Shown here: one piece after another, positions 1 to 8,926 of the stretch
Numbering within the stretch: the first letter of the stretch is position 1
Layout of the letters: each line of letters begins with the position of its first letter
Assembly: GCA_002840505.1 (NCBI GenBank)
Contig: PHBC01000001.1
Span: 375,901-439,900 of the forward strand
DNA: 64,000 bases
Source of the DNA: Deltaproteobacteria bacterium HGW-Deltaproteobacteria-2
GTDB taxonomy: Bacteria; Desulfobacterota; Syntrophia; Syntrophales; Smithellaceae
Reading direction: 5' to 3'
Position numbers and translations under genes: made by a program
The notes under the pieces: model-generated
Databases searched by the model: none
Seen by the model: only the letters and a program-made list of their open reading frames with translations
Told to the model about the DNA's origin: nothing

Positions 1-2
1 AA

Positions 3-1172
3 AAAGAGAATATAGTATTATGGCAACTCAAAGAAAAAATCCCTTTCTTTGTTTTGTCGGCGGTTTTCACCATCATCACGCTTTATGCTCAATATAGACC
101 AAATGTAATTCACTTTCCTTTGGGTTCCCGGATTGCCAACGCGCTTGTTTCTTTTGTGGTTTATATGGGAAAGACATTCTGGCCTCATGACTTGGCCGTT
201 TTTTATCCTTTTGTGGATTCACTTCCCGCATGGCAGGTCTTGGGGGCTGTCTTGCTGATTATCTTTATCAGTCTCGCCGTCATTTTAATGGTGAGACGAT
301 CACCATATCTCTTTGTGGGATGGCTGTGGTATGCAATAATTCTTCTGCCGGTTATCGGAGTCATTCAGGTCAACTCCCAAGCTATGGCAGATCGTTATAC
401 ATATCTGCCGCTAATTGGCATCGGCATCATGCTGGCCTGGGGCATTCCGCTTTTATTCCAAAGCACAGATATACGTAAAATTATTTTATTTCCGGCAGGA
501 ATAGCCGTCATTGTAGTATTAGCAGTCGTATCATGGCATCAATGTGGTTACTGGGAAAACGATGTTAAACTTTTTAATCACATTTTGCATTCAACAAAAG
601 ATAATTTTCTGGCACACAACAATCTAGGCGCTGCCCTGTTTAAAAAAGGTAAATTCGAAGCGGCAATTAATCATTATAACAAAGCCATCAGAATAAAACC
701 GGATATTGCTGTAATTTACCACAACAGAGCACGTGCTTATGCTAAACTCGGCCAGTATCAGCGCGCCGTTGAGGATTTCAGCGAAGCAATCCGCCAGAAA
801 CCGGATTACGCCGAAGCATACTACAATAGAGGAACTATTTACAGTATATTACATCAATATTCGTTAGCTATCATTGACTATAATCAGGCCGTCCGTATAA
901 AACCGGATTACGCTGAGGTATACTATAACAGGGGTAATTCTTATGCTTACCTCGGTCAATATTCTCTGGCTATTGCAGATTATGGCAGCGCTATCGGCCT
1001 GAATCCCAATGACGCTCAGGCCCACTACAACAGAGGGACTATTTATGCTGCACTGGGCCAGTATCAGCCGGCTATTAAGGATTTTCAGAAAGCCATCTTC
1101 CTGAAACCTGATTATGAACAAGCCCACCAGTCATTGCGGTTGGCCCTGACAAAGCAACAGCAAAAACGTTAA
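3..1172 (+). CDS. Membrane TPR protein, TMTC-like (5' end outside window)
   Basis: The reading frame is open to the left edge, so this is the C-terminal part of a longer gene; the first in-frame TTG (position 54) is not a convincing start. The visible part begins inside a multi-pass membrane region (about four hydrophobic segments, residues 1-170) with an AMADRYTYLPLIGI stretch typical of bacterial TMTC/GT39-like membrane proteins. Five or so tetratricopeptide repeats follow, each with the A..YYNRG..Y..LGQY..AI.DY..AI..KPDYAEA pattern, and the protein ends in a basic KQQQKR tail. TPR repeats bind proteins, and relatives are thought to act in envelope glycosylation or complex assembly. The family is clear; the substrate is unknown. 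Confidence 0.8.
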   Translation, partial: KENIVLWQLKEKIPFFVLSAVFTIITLYAQYRPNVIHFPLGSRIANALVSFVVYMGKTFWPHDLAVFYPFVDSLPAWQVLGAVLLIIFISLAVILMVRRSPYLFVGWLWYAIILLPVIGVIQVNSQAMADRYTYLPLIGIGIMLAWGIPLLFQSTDIRKIILFPAGIAVIVVLAVVSWHQCGYWENDVKLFNHILHSTKDNFLAHNNLGAALFKKGKFEAAINHYNKAIRIKPDIAVIYHNRARAYAKLGQYQRAVEDFSEAIRQKPDYAEAYYNRGTIYSILHQYSLAIIDYNQAVRIKPDYAEVYYNRGNSYAYLGQYSLAIADYGSAIGLNPNDAQAHYNRGTIYAALGQYQPAIKDFQKAIFLKPDYEQAHQSLRLALTKQQQKR

Positions 1173-1199
1173 ATTATAGACTCTTTTTTTTCAGTATGC

Positions 1200-1787
1200 T
1201 TATTTGTAATATTTTCTGACAACGGCAGTAATCACACCGGCAATGCGTAGATCCGCGCGCGGGATGATTGTCGGATATTTGGAATTGGCTGCCTCAAGGG
1301 TTACAATTTTCCCGTTTTTGCAGAAATACTTCATCGTCCAGTTGCCGTCCACTTCGGCCAGAACTATATCGCCGTTTTTCGGATCTCTGTTGCTTTCCAC
1401 AACAACCATATCTTTTTCTCTGATTCCCGCGTCAATCATGGAATCACCGGTAACAGAAAGTAAAAATGACGTTTCCGGATTTCTGACCAGATATTCATCA
1501 AAAGACACAATGCCCCGCAATTCTTCCTCCGCAGATGTGGGAATACCCGCGCAAACTTCTCCGGCAAGTTTTAACGCCCGCGGGTTGCGCGTCAAAGTTA
1601 AAAATCCTTTGGCATCTTTCTGCAAAATTCCGGCATCCACTAATTTAGCTACCCAGAAATGCACTACGCTCTTGGAACGCACCCCAATAATTTCAGCTAT
1701 TTCCGAATACGTGGGCATTCTTCCGCGATCAAGGAAAAAAGCGGTGATTTTTTTCTCTACATCCTGTAAAGTTCTCTTGACTTTCAT
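1200..1787 (-). CDS. lexA: LexA-type SOS repressor (S24 autoprotease)
   Basis: A 195-residue LexA-like protein from the chosen start. An N-terminal winged helix (residues 1-65, MPTYSEIAEIIGVRSKS) is followed by the self-cleavage site VCA80-G81IP and the S24 peptidase dyad Ser116 (TGDSM) and Lys153 (TMKYF). LexA represses DNA-damage genes until RecA filaments stimulate its self-cleavage. The frame is open to 1823, but a start there would place a perfect operator palindrome (1801-1816) inside the coding region. ATG at 1787 falls about 7 nt after a TATCAT -10, so the mRNA may be leaderless; ATG at 1796 is the alternative. The HTH is divergent from E. coli and Bacillus LexA. It is convergent with the TPR gene and divergent from pgpA. 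Confidence 0.88.
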   Translation of the reverse strand: MKVKRTLQDVEKKITAFFLDRGRMPTYSEIAEIIGVRSKSVVHFWVAKLVDAGILQKDAKGFLTLTRNPRALKLAGEVCAGIPTSAEEELRGIVSFDEYLVRNPETSFLLSVTGDSMIDAGIREKDMVVVESNRDPKNGDIVLAEVDGNWTMKYFCKNGKIVTLEAANSKYPTIIPRADLRIAGVITAVVRKYYK

Positions 1788-1794
1788 GAAATAC

Positions 1795-1823
1795 ATGATA
1801 TAGAACGATCGTTCTATTGTCAA
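1795..1823 (-). promoter_or_regulatory. lexA promoter with operator in the spacer
   Basis: On the minus strand TTGACA (1818-1823) and TATCAT (1795-1800) are separated by 17 bp. The spacer holds the perfect 16-bp palindrome TAGAACGATCGTTCTA (1801-1816), which contains GAAC-N4-GTTC, the LexA box type known from Firmicutes and Actinobacteria. Binding there would block RNA polymerase, so autoregulation is inferred. Confidence 0.75.
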
Positions 1824-1834
1824 GCTTTAATTAT

Positions 1835-1903
1835 TAATGAGACTCGCGGAAAACGAATCCCGACGAGTCGGGATGAAGCTTGAGGCGTTAGTCGAATTAT
1901 CCC
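1835..1903 (+). repeat. Dispersed repeat TAATGAGACTC...GTCGAATTATCCC, copy 1
   Basis: The ends TAATGAGACTC (1835-1845) and GTCGAATTATCCC (1891-1903) recur in opposite orientation at 42503-42560 and 52598-52655. The interior differs between copies but contains a hairpin in at least two of them; here it is ATCCCGA/TCGGGAT with a 4-nt loop. Confidence 0.7.
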
Positions 1904-1970
1904 TGAGCGAAGCGAATGGGATTTGAAGCCAATCTTAATAAAAAGTTAACTTAATCGATTCGGAGAAATT

Positions 1971-2426
1971 TTGAACGAAAAGCTGATAACATTTTTGGCA
2001 ACGGGATTTTACTCCGGACTTTCCCCTATCGCTCCCGGAACGGCGGGCACATTGGTAGGAGTTGTGATCTGCCTGCTTTGCCTGCCTATTCCCTGGATTC
2101 TGCGCTTAATTATTGTTTTTGCATTGTTTGCACTTTCCATTTACGTCGCAGGGCAGGCAGAAAATATTTATCAGAAAAAAGACGATCAGCGAATTGTCAT
2201 TGACGAAATTATTGGTCTTCAAATAACGATGCTGCCGGTTGCGATAAACGGCCTTAATCTTTGCGCCGGTTTTGTGCTTTTCAGAATTTTTGATATTTTA
2301 AAACCCTTTCCCATCAGAAATTTGCAGGCATTACCAGGCGGATGGGGAGTTGTAATTGATGATGTCGCCGCCGGAATTTACGCCGCCGCAGCCTTGTGGC
2401 TATTGGGATATTTGTTCAAATTTTGA
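1971..2426 (+). CDS. pgpA: Phosphatidylglycerophosphatase A
   Basis: 151 residues, the usual PgpA size. PgpA removes the phosphate from phosphatidylglycerol phosphate, the last step of phosphatidylglycerol synthesis, at the inner membrane. The sequence shows the family landmarks: the N-terminal GxYSGLSPIAPGTAGTL loop, IDEIIG (residues 76-81), FRIFDILKPFPI and GGWGVVIDDVAAG, with about four hydrophobic segments. The start is TTG at 1971, preceded by CGGAGAAA. cinA follows 69 bp downstream, an arrangement seen in many proteobacteria. Confidence 0.9.
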   Translation: MNEKLITFLATGFYSGLSPIAPGTAGTLVGVVICLLCLPIPWILRLIIVFALFALSIYVAGQAENIYQKKDDQRIVIDEIIGLQITMLPVAINGLNLCAGFVLFRIFDILKPFPIRNLQALPGGWGVVIDDVAAGIYAAAALWLLGYLFKF

Positions 2427-2495
2427 TAATTTATTTTTCAGCATATGCGTAGACCGGCGGATGCCGGTGACATTATACAAAGCTGAAGGAGTGAT

Positions 2496-3746
2496 ATGAA
2501 AATCGGCATTCTCACAATCGGTAATGAACTTATGAACGGACGCATAAGCGATACAAACGCTTCCTTCATCGCTCGCGAAGCAAATCAGCAGGGCTGGAGT
2601 GTGGAAGCGATAATGTCCGTGGGTGATGATTTTGCTTTAATCAAAAACCGTCTGGTTTATTTGCTTTCCATGACCGACGCAGTAATCTGCTCCGGCGGTC
2701 TGGGACCAACTTCCGACGACATTACTACCGAGGCAATAGCCAAAGCTTTCGACCTTCCTTTATATACTGATGAAAATGTCCTGAATTTTATCAAAGAAAT
2801 TTTCACCCAGTTCAATCTGCGCTGGGTAGATAACAACGCCAAGCAGGCCATGTTCCCGCAGGGAGCCGAAATTTTGCCCAACGCCAGAGGCACGGCGCCG
2901 GGTTTTTGCCTGCCCGTTAACGGAAAACTGATTTTTGTCATTCCCGGCGTTCCCGCCGAAGCGAAATTAATGGTGGTGAACGGTGTCATTCCGGCCCTGC
3001 GCAAACATTTTCCGCAGGATGAAAAATATATAGTCAAACAAACCATCAGGACCTTCGGGCTTTCCGAAGCCGCCGTGGATAACCAGGTTAAGGATATTGA
3101 CTTCCAATCGCTGGGCGTGAACATCGGCTTTTATCCGGTGTTTCCCGAAAACCATATCGTCCTGATCGCGCAAAGTAAAAATCAGGACGAAGCTCGAAAA
3201 AATCTGCAAAAAGCACAGGACGAAGTATCGGCTCATGTGCAGGATTATATTTTCGCCTACGGCGAACAAATGCTTGAAGAAGTAATTGCCGGACTTTTAA
3301 TTGACAAGAAACTGACCATCGCGGTGGCGGAATCCTGCACCGGCGGATTGATTACAAGCCGTCTCACCGATGTTTCCGGCAGTTCGGATTATCTGGAACG
3401 CGGGCTGGTGACTTACAGCAACGCCGCTAAAATCAGCATGTTGAGTGTTCCCGCCGAAGTCATCGAAAAGCACGGTGCGGTAAGCGAAGAAACCGCACGA
3501 TTGATGGCCGAAGGCGTGCGCAAGCTTGCCGGAACGGACTTGGGGCTTTCCTCTACTGGCATTGCCGGACCGACTGGTGGCAGCAAGGAAAAACCTGTGG
3601 GTACTGTTTATATTGCGCTGGCTGATTCCCAAAAAACGATTTGCCGCCACTACTCATACCGCTGGGACCGGAAAAGGAATAAGGACATATTTTCCGAAAC
3701 GGCGCTGTTTTTACTGAAAAATTATTTGCAGGGAAAACATTCATGA
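2496..3746 (+). CDS. cinA: CinA-family nicotinamide-nucleotide amidase / competence-damage protein
   Basis: 416 residues with the full two-domain architecture. The N-terminal MoCF/COG1058 domain (roughly 1-170; GNELMNGRISDTNA, SGGLGPTSDD) is linked to a C-terminal CinA amidase domain (about 260-410; VAESCTGGLITSRLTDVSGSS, GIAGPTGGSKEKPVGTVYIA). Family members hydrolyse ADP-ribose and/or deamidate nicotinamide mononucleotide, recycling pyridine nucleotides. AAGGAG lies 7 nt before the ATG. The order pgpA-cinA-thpR-recA resembles the conserved cinA-recA neighbourhood of many bacteria, although the spacer before thpR is interrupted by a repeat element. Confidence 0.93.
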   Translation: MKIGILTIGNELMNGRISDTNASFIAREANQQGWSVEAIMSVGDDFALIKNRLVYLLSMTDAVICSGGLGPTSDDITTEAIAKAFDLPLYTDENVLNFIKEIFTQFNLRWVDNNAKQAMFPQGAEILPNARGTAPGFCLPVNGKLIFVIPGVPAEAKLMVVNGVIPALRKHFPQDEKYIVKQTIRTFGLSEAAVDNQVKDIDFQSLGVNIGFYPVFPENHIVLIAQSKNQDEARKNLQKAQDEVSAHVQDYIFAYGEQMLEEVIAGLLIDKKLTIAVAESCTGGLITSRLTDVSGSSDYLERGLVTYSNAAKISMLSVPAEVIEKHGAVSEETARLMAEGVRKLAGTDLGLSSTGIAGPTGGSKEKPVGTVYIALADSQKTICRHYSYRWDRKRNKDIFSETALFLLKNYLQGKHS

Positions 3747-3838
3747 CGATAAAAATGTAGTGTGTACCTCGCGTGACCTTCAGGTTATTAGGTACACTTA
3801 TTCTTAAGTGTGGTGTTTTAGTAAAAGATTTACAATAT

Positions 3839-3913
3839 GTCATTTCGAAGCGAAGCGAGAAATCTTAATGATTGTTAAAGTATAAAAGATATCTCCCGTT
3901 GGTCGATATGACA
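3839..3913 (+). repeat. Short inverted-repeat element with TGTCAT ends, copy 1
   Basis: A 75-bp element begins TGTCATTTCGA and ends TCGATATGACA, an 11-bp terminal inverted repeat with one mismatch. It contains GAAGCGAAGCGAGAAATC. Similar TGTCAT...ATGACA elements occur at 8834-8902 and as shorter relatives at 4581-4618 and 11142-11180. Confidence 0.65.
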
Positions 3914-3929
3914 AAGGAAAGCTTAGTTT

Positions 3930-4514
3930 ATGGCCGATAACGAAAAAAATATCCGCGCCTTTTTGGCCATTGAGCCGCCGGAAAATATTTTGCAGGAAAT
4001 CTCCCGCATGCAGGATAAATTAAAACGCGAAATCAACGGCCGACTAAGCTGGACACGGCCGCAGGGTCAGCATCTGACTTTAAAATTTTTCGGCGACATT
4101 TCCAAAGAGGATATCAATAACGTTAGTGCCGCTGTGCAGAAGCGGATCGTTGCGGAGCAAAAACTGAATTTGAAAATTGAAAAGCTGGGTGTTTTTCCTG
4201 ATGCCCGAAGACCAAGAGTTCTATGGTGCGGCGTTACAAGCGATGTGGAAAAGCTTATCATTCTTCAGAAAAAATTAGATGCTGATTTTGTGGCTCTTGG
4301 ATTTCCCGCGGAAGATAGGTCTTTCAAGGCGCATCTGACTCTGGCGAGAATTAAAGACCCTCGCGACATCACAGGCATGAACGAAGCTCTAAAAAAACAC
4401 GACAAGTTTACAGCCGGAGATTTTATTGTCGATAAATTGTTTTTGTTTCAGAGCAAGCTTTCTTCGCAGGGCGCTGTTTACACAAAACTAGCGGAATTTG
4501 CTTTGGGTGGATGA
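3930..4514 (+). CDS. thpR: RNA 2',3'-cyclic phosphodiesterase (2H ligase-like)
   Basis: 194 residues. The 2H phosphoesterase signature is complete: HLTLKF at residues 48-53 and HLTLAR at 135-140, the two catalytic HxT motifs, with the conserved GVFPDARRPRVLWCG between them. These enzymes open 2',3'-cyclic phosphate ends of RNA and were first described as 2'-5' RNA ligases. The N-terminal IRAFLAIEPPENI is typical of the family. AAAGGAAAG precedes the ATG. It lies between cinA and recA on the same strand; co-transcription with recA is uncertain because recA has its own promoter-like sequence. Confidence 0.9.
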   Translation: MADNEKNIRAFLAIEPPENILQEISRMQDKLKREINGRLSWTRPQGQHLTLKFFGDISKEDINNVSAAVQKRIVAEQKLNLKIEKLGVFPDARRPRVLWCGVTSDVEKLIILQKKLDADFVALGFPAEDRSFKAHLTLARIKDPRDITGMNEALKKHDKFTAGDFIVDKLFLFQSKLSSQGAVYTKLAEFALGG

Positions 4515-4580
4515 TGGAGAAGAAACGGGTCAAGGGTCAAGTAGCAAGGGGAAAACTGTTCAGAGATCAGAGACAATAAT

Positions 4581-4618
4581 TAGATTGCCACGTTTACTGT
4601 CGTGAACTCGCAATGACA
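4581..4618 (+). repeat. Short repeat, AGATTGCCACG...GTGAACTCGCAATGACA
   Basis: Almost the same 38-bp sequence occurs at 11142-11180. The interior is a small hairpin in which GTTTAC pairs with GTGAAC (one G-T pair); the 11142 copy pairs perfectly. It is probably a fragment of the TGTCAT-ended element family. Confidence 0.6.
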
Positions 4619-4632
4619 AATGAAAATCGAAG

Positions 4633-4660
4633 TTGAAAATTGTAAATAATAAATTATAAA
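4633..4660 (+). promoter_or_regulatory. Putative recA promoter
   Basis: TTGAAA (4633-4638) and TATAAA (4655-4660) are 16 bp apart, 28 bp before the recA ATG. No GAAC-N4-GTTC palindrome like the lexA operator is visible between thpR and recA, so LexA control of recA is not apparent here. Confidence 0.4.
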
Positions 4661-4688
4661 ATAACAGGGTGAAGGAGGTTATTGTATT

Positions 4689-5702
4689 ATGGCAGATATT
4701 GATAGATCAAAAGCCGTTGATTTGGCAATTACGCAGATAGAAAGACAGTTCGGCAAGGGTTCCATTATGAAGCTGGGCGGCGCGGAGGCGGTTGCCGATG
4801 TTCCGGCAATTTCCACAGGATCGCTTAGCCTCGATATAGCACTGGGAACGTTCGGCGTTCCGCGCGGCCGTGTCATCGAAATATACGGGCCGGAATCCGG
4901 CGGCAAAACAACGTTGGCTTTGCATATCGTCGCCGAGGCGCAAAAGAAAAACGGCATCGCCGCTTACATTGATGCTGAGCATGCTCTTGATGTCGGCTAT
5001 GCCAAAAAAATAGGCGTAAATACCGATGACCTTCTTATTTCCCAGCCGGACACGGGCGAACAGGCGCTCGAAATCGCCGAAACTCTGGTTAGGAGCGGCG
5101 CGTTGGACGTTCTGGTGGTTGACTCAGTCGCCGCTCTGGTACCCAAGGCGGAACTCGAGGGCGAGATGGGCGACGCGCAGATGGGATTGCAGGCGCGTCT
5201 GATGTCGCAGGCTTTGCGCAAGCTCACCGGAAGCATCAGCAAATCCAAAACAACAGTAATTTTTATCAATCAATTGCGTATGAAAATAGGTGTATTCTTC
5301 GGCAATCCCGAAACAACCACCGGCGGTAACGCATTGAAATTCTATTCATCCCAGCGCTTGGACATCCGCAAGATGACTTCCATCAAAAACGGCCAGGAAG
5401 TGATCGGCTTTAGAACCAAAGTTAAAGTTGTAAAAAATAAGCTCGCCCCACCTTTCCGGGAAGCGGAATTTGATATAATCTTTGGCGAAGGAATTTCGCG
5501 CGAAGGCGATGTGCTGGATCTGGCGGCGGATAACGGCATCATCGAAAAAAGCGGTTCCTGGTATTCCTACAAAGGCGACCGCATAGGCCAGGGACGGGAT
5601 AATTCTAGGATATTCTTAAAAGAAAATCCCGATTTGATGGCGCAGGTGGAAGCCGATGTCCGTGCCAAACTGGGTATAGTGCCGAAAGAACAGGAAGAAT
5701 AA
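4689..5702 (+). CDS. recA: Recombinase RecA
   Basis: 337 residues. RecA forms ATP-dependent filaments on single-stranded DNA for recombination and stimulates LexA cleavage. The Walker A motif GPESGGKT (residues 67-74), [10 protein letters not shown], the [15 protein letters not shown] and [20 protein letters not shown] stretches, and loop L2 ([24 protein letters not shown]) are all present. The C-terminal tail is acidic (KEQEE), as expected. AAGGAGG lies 9 nt upstream of the ATG. recX begins 1 nt after the stop and alaS follows, so recA-recX-alaS look like one transcription unit. Confidence 0.98.
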   Translation: MADIDRSKAVDLAITQIERQFGKGSIMKLGGAEAVADVPAISTGSLSLDIALGTFGVPRGRVIEIYGPESGGKTTLALHIVAEAQKKNGIAAYIDAEHALDVGYAKKIGVNTDDLLISQPDTGEQALEIAETLVRSGALDVLVVDSVAALVPKAELEGEMGDAQMGLQARLMSQALRKLTGSISKSKTTVIFINQLRMKIGVFFGNPETTTGGNALKFYSSQRLDIRKMTSIKNGQEVIGFRTKVKVVKNKLAPPFREAEFDIIFGEGISREGDVLDLAADNGIIEKSGSWYSYKGDRIGQGRDNSRIFLKENPDLMAQVEADVRAKLGIVPKEQEE

Positions 5703-5703
5703 T

Positions 5704-6201
5704 GTGAAAATTTTGGATTTGGCGGCAGCAAAGCAAAAGGCATATCGGCTTTTGTCCCTGCGGCCGCATTCAGAAAAAGAGCTGGAAAAGAAACTGCGGG
5801 AAAAAGGATTTCCCGCAGTTGTCATTAAAGAAACACTGGAAAAACTCCACGATTTGAAGTATCTCAATGACGCGTCTTTTGCCGCGGGATGGGCGCGCAA
5901 TCTTGTTGTAAATAAACTTTGGGGAAACAAAAAGATCGTCCTGAGCCTGCGGGAAAAAGGCCTTGCGGCGGAATTGATAAATGTATCCATAGAGAAGGCG
6001 CGCGAGGAGTTGTCGGAAGAAGACGCGGTTGAAATTTTAATCAAAAAGAAAGCGGCGAAAAAGAAGCTTGCCACTTTTGATGTCAAAGAAAAACAAAGAA
6101 TTTTTCAGAGCCTGATGGGACGGGGTTTTCCGCCGGGCCTGATTTTAAATAAACTGGGAAGGACAAAAAAGGAAGATATTGATGGCGAAGACTGGGAATG
6201 A
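5704..6201 (+). CDS. recX: Regulatory protein RecX
   Basis: 165 residues. RecX binds inside the RecA filament groove and limits RecA activity. The protein shows the three-helix repeat pattern of the family (AYRLLSLRPHSEKELEKKLREKGF, then LKYLNDASFAAGWARNLVVNKLWGNKKIVLSLREKGL). The start is GTG, one base after the recA stop codon, so translation is probably coupled. The C-terminus overlaps the alaS start by 20 bp. Confidence 0.9.
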   Translation: MKILDLAAAKQKAYRLLSLRPHSEKELEKKLREKGFPAVVIKETLEKLHDLKYLNDASFAAGWARNLVVNKLWGNKKIVLSLREKGLAAELINVSIEKAREELSEEDAVEILIKKKAAKKKLATFDVKEKQRIFQSLMGRGFPPGLILNKLGRTKKEDIDGEDWE

Positions 6202-8824
6202 AATCAGGGAAAGTTTTCTAAAATATTTCGAAAGCAAGGGGCATACAAAGGTAGCGAGTTCGTCGCTGATTCCCAAGGATGACCCCACACTGCTTTTCAC
6301 CAACGCGGGAATGGTGCAGTTTAAAAATGCTTTCCTGGGACTGGAAAACAAAGGCTACACCAGAGCGGCATCCTGCCAGAAATGCGCGCGCGCGGGCGGC
6401 AAGCACAACGATCTGGAAAATGTCGGCGTTACCGCCCGCCATCATACCTTTTTCGAAATGCTCGGCAATTTTTCCTTCGGCGATTATTTCAAGGAAGAAG
6501 CTATCGCCTGGGCGTGGGAATATTTAATTGACGTGGTCAAGCTCCCCAAAGAAAAACTTTGGATAACAATTTATGAGGATGACAACGAGGCTTTTGAAAT
6601 CTGGAATAAAAAAATGAAGGTGCCTGAAGACCGCATTGTCCGCATGGGAGAAAAAAGCAATTTCTGGATGATGGGAGAAACCGGCCCCTGCGGCCCCTGC
6701 TCCGAAATCCTTTACGATCAGGGGAAAGACACCGGCTGTGGCCGTCCCGAATGCGATGTCCATTGCGACTGCGACCGCCATCTGGAAATATGGAATCTTG
6801 TGTTCACCCAGTATGACCGCGATGAAGGTGGCAAATTAAATCCATTAGCCAAACCCAGCATCGATACCGGCATGGGACTGGAACGACTAACCGCTGTTAT
6901 TCAAGGTTTCAAAAGCAATTACGACACAGACCTGTTCACCCCGATTATCCGCTTTATGGAGAAAATCTCCGGAAAGACTTACGGTAAGAACGCCGAAAAT
7001 GATGTTTCCATCAGGGTTATTGCCGATCACAGCCGCGCGTTAACTTTCCTTATTGGCGACGGAATTACGCCCAGCAATGAAGGCCGCGGTTACGTGCTGA
7101 GGAGAATTCTGCGCCGCGCCGCTCGTCACGGGAAAATGCTCGGCATCAACAAACCATTTTTAAACGAAAGTGCTCAGGTCGTAATCGACATGATGAAGGG
7201 CGTTTATCCCGATCTGGTGGAGAAAGCCTCCTTCATTACCAAAATGATTTTAAATGAAGAACAGCGTTTTATGGAAACACTCGACGCGGGCCTGCGCATT
7301 CTCAACGACGAAACAGCCGCGTTGAAAAAAGAAGGTAAATCGGTCCTCCCCGGCACACTGGTTTTCAAACTTTACGATACTTACGGTTTCCCTACGGACT
7401 TGACCGCGGATATCGTCAAACGCGACGGTTTTACTCTGGACAATGATGGATTCGAAGCCGAAATGGAACAGCAGCGTGAACGCGCTCGCAGCGCCTGGAA
7501 AGGAAGCGGCGAAGAAGCAATCGCCGAATGCTATCTCAAAGCTTCGAGTTCGGGAATTGCCTCTGAATTCTGCGGCTATGAAACGACCAACAAAGAAAAC
7601 GCCAAAGTACTGGCGATATTCGTCGACGGCAAACCGGCAGACTTAGCGCGCGAGGGCCAGAGAGCTGAAATCGTTTTGGATACTACCCCTTTTTATGGAG
7701 AATCGGGTGGACAGGCAGGTGACACAGGTTTTCTTGATGGTGCCGGATTTAACTTTAAGGTTAATGACACTAAGAAACCCGTGGAAAATTTTATCGTCCA
7801 CAAAGGTATTGTACTAAAAGGTGAGATTAAAATCGGCGCAAAAGCAAAGTTGATCGTTGACGAAGAGAGACGAAAAGCCATTGCCGCCAATCATTCCGGC
7901 ACGCACATTTTGCAGGCGGCGCTCAAAGCCGTGCTGGGCGATCACATCAAACAATCCGGTTCACAGGTTAACGCGGAAGGATTGAGGTTTGACTTCACCC
8001 ATTTTTCCAAAATCAGCGATGAGGAAATGCTGAGGATTGAAGAAATCGCCAATGACATGATTCGCAAAAATGTAGAAGTGAATACGGAAGTCTGCGCGTT
8101 GGAAGACGCGCTCAAAACCGGCGCTACAGCCGTGTTTGATGAAAAATACGGCGCGACCGTGCGCATCGTGAAAATGGGCGAAATGAGCATGGAACTTTGC
8201 GGCGGCACACATGTAAAACGCACCGGTGACATCGGCTTTTTAAAAGTTGTCCATGAATCGGCAATTGCCGCGGGCGTGCGCAGAATCGAAGCCGTCACCG
8301 GCAGGGAAGCTCTCACGCGCATTCAAAAAGCGGAAGAAGAATTGAAACGCACGGCAGGATTGTTTAAATCCGGTCAACTGGAAGTCTATGACCGCACCGA
8401 AAAAATACTCAAGCATACAAAGGAACTGGAAAAAGAAATCGAGGCGCTGAAAGGAAAACTCGCCGCCAAGGACTCCGGCGACCTGATGAATCAGATAAAG
8501 GAAATCAATGGCGTCAAAGTGCTGGCGGTGGAAGTAAGCATTGCCGATACCAAAACATTGCGCGACTTCGGCGATAAATTGCGTGACAAGCTGGCATCCG
8601 GTGTTATTCTTCTGGGCAGCAAAGCCGGTGAAAAAGCAATGCTGTTATGTATGGTGACGAAGGATTTAGCCGGAAAATATCACGCCGGAAATATTATCAA
8701 GGAACTGGCTCCATTGGTCGGCGGCAGCGGTGGCGGACGTCCCGATATGGCTCAAGCCGGCGGAACCCAACCGGAAAATTTAGAAAAAGTATTTCCAGCG
8801 TTGGAGAAGCTGCTGGCTAAATAA
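6182..8824 (+). CDS. alaS: Alanyl-tRNA synthetase
   Basis: 880 residues, the normal bacterial length. It charges tRNA-Ala and edits mischarged Ser/Gly. The N-terminal class II core (IRESFLKYFESKGHTKVASSSLIP, FTNAGMVQFK, GNFSFGDYFKEEAI) is followed by the editing domain with its zinc ligands HSGTH (about residue 570) and CGGTH (about 673), then a coiled coil and the C-Ala domain ending GGSGGGRPDMAQAGG. ATG at 6182 has AAGGAAG 7 nt upstream and is preferred to the TTG one codon earlier. It overlaps recX. The alaS-recX-recA linkage is common in bacteria. Confidence 0.97.
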   Translation: MAKTGNEIRESFLKYFESKGHTKVASSSLIPKDDPTLLFTNAGMVQFKNAFLGLENKGYTRAASCQKCARAGGKHNDLENVGVTARHHTFFEMLGNFSFGDYFKEEAIAWAWEYLIDVVKLPKEKLWITIYEDDNEAFEIWNKKMKVPEDRIVRMGEKSNFWMMGETGPCGPCSEILYDQGKDTGCGRPECDVHCDCDRHLEIWNLVFTQYDRDEGGKLNPLAKPSIDTGMGLERLTAVIQGFKSNYDTDLFTPIIRFMEKISGKTYGKNAENDVSIRVIADHSRALTFLIGDGITPSNEGRGYVLRRILRRAARHGKMLGINKPFLNESAQVVIDMMKGVYPDLVEKASFITKMILNEEQRFMETLDAGLRILNDETAALKKEGKSVLPGTLVFKLYDTYGFPTDLTADIVKRDGFTLDNDGFEAEMEQQRERARSAWKGSGEEAIAECYLKASSSGIASEFCGYETTNKENAKVLAIFVDGKPADLAREGQRAEIVLDTTPFYGESGGQAGDTGFLDGAGFNFKVNDTKKPVENFIVHKGIVLKGEIKIGAKAKLIVDEERRKAIAANHSGTHILQAALKAVLGDHIKQSGSQVNAEGLRFDFTHFSKISDEEMLRIEEIANDMIRKNVEVNTEVCALEDALKTGATAVFDEKYGATVRIVKMGEMSMELCGGTHVKRTGDIGFLKVVHESAIAAGVRRIEAVTGREALTRIQKAEEELKRTAGLFKSGQLEVYDRTEKILKHTKELEKEIEALKGKLAAKDSGDLMNQIKEINGVKVLAVEVSIADTKTLRDFGDKLRDKLASGVILLGSKAGEKAMLLCMVTKDLAGKYHAGNIIKELAPLVGGSGGGRPDMAQAGGTQPENLEKVFPALEKLLAK

Positions 8825-8833
8825 CCAAAATAT

Positions 8834-8902
8834 TGTCATACCGGCGCAGGCCGGTATCCACTTTTATATTAATTCTGGATTCCCGCCTTCGCGGGAATGA
8901 CA
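8834..8902 (+). repeat. Short inverted-repeat element with TGTCAT ends, copy 2
   Basis: A 69-bp element begins TGTCAT and ends ATGACA and contains two hairpins (CCGGCGCAGGCCGG and TCCCGCCTTCGCGGGA). This class of element is scattered widely in deltaproteobacterial genomes. It lies between alaS and the next gene and pushes the plausible start of that gene to 8927. Confidence 0.7.
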
Positions 8903-8926
8903 AGAAATACTTGTGATGAATATAAT

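Noticed and set aside
1243-1803. Long plus-strand open frame antisense to lexA
   Set aside because: No ribosome-binding site or recognizable domain; the minus-strand LexA explains the sequence.
2657-3843. Several reverse-strand frames across cinA
   Set aside because: They mirror a clear CinA protein and have no family resemblance.
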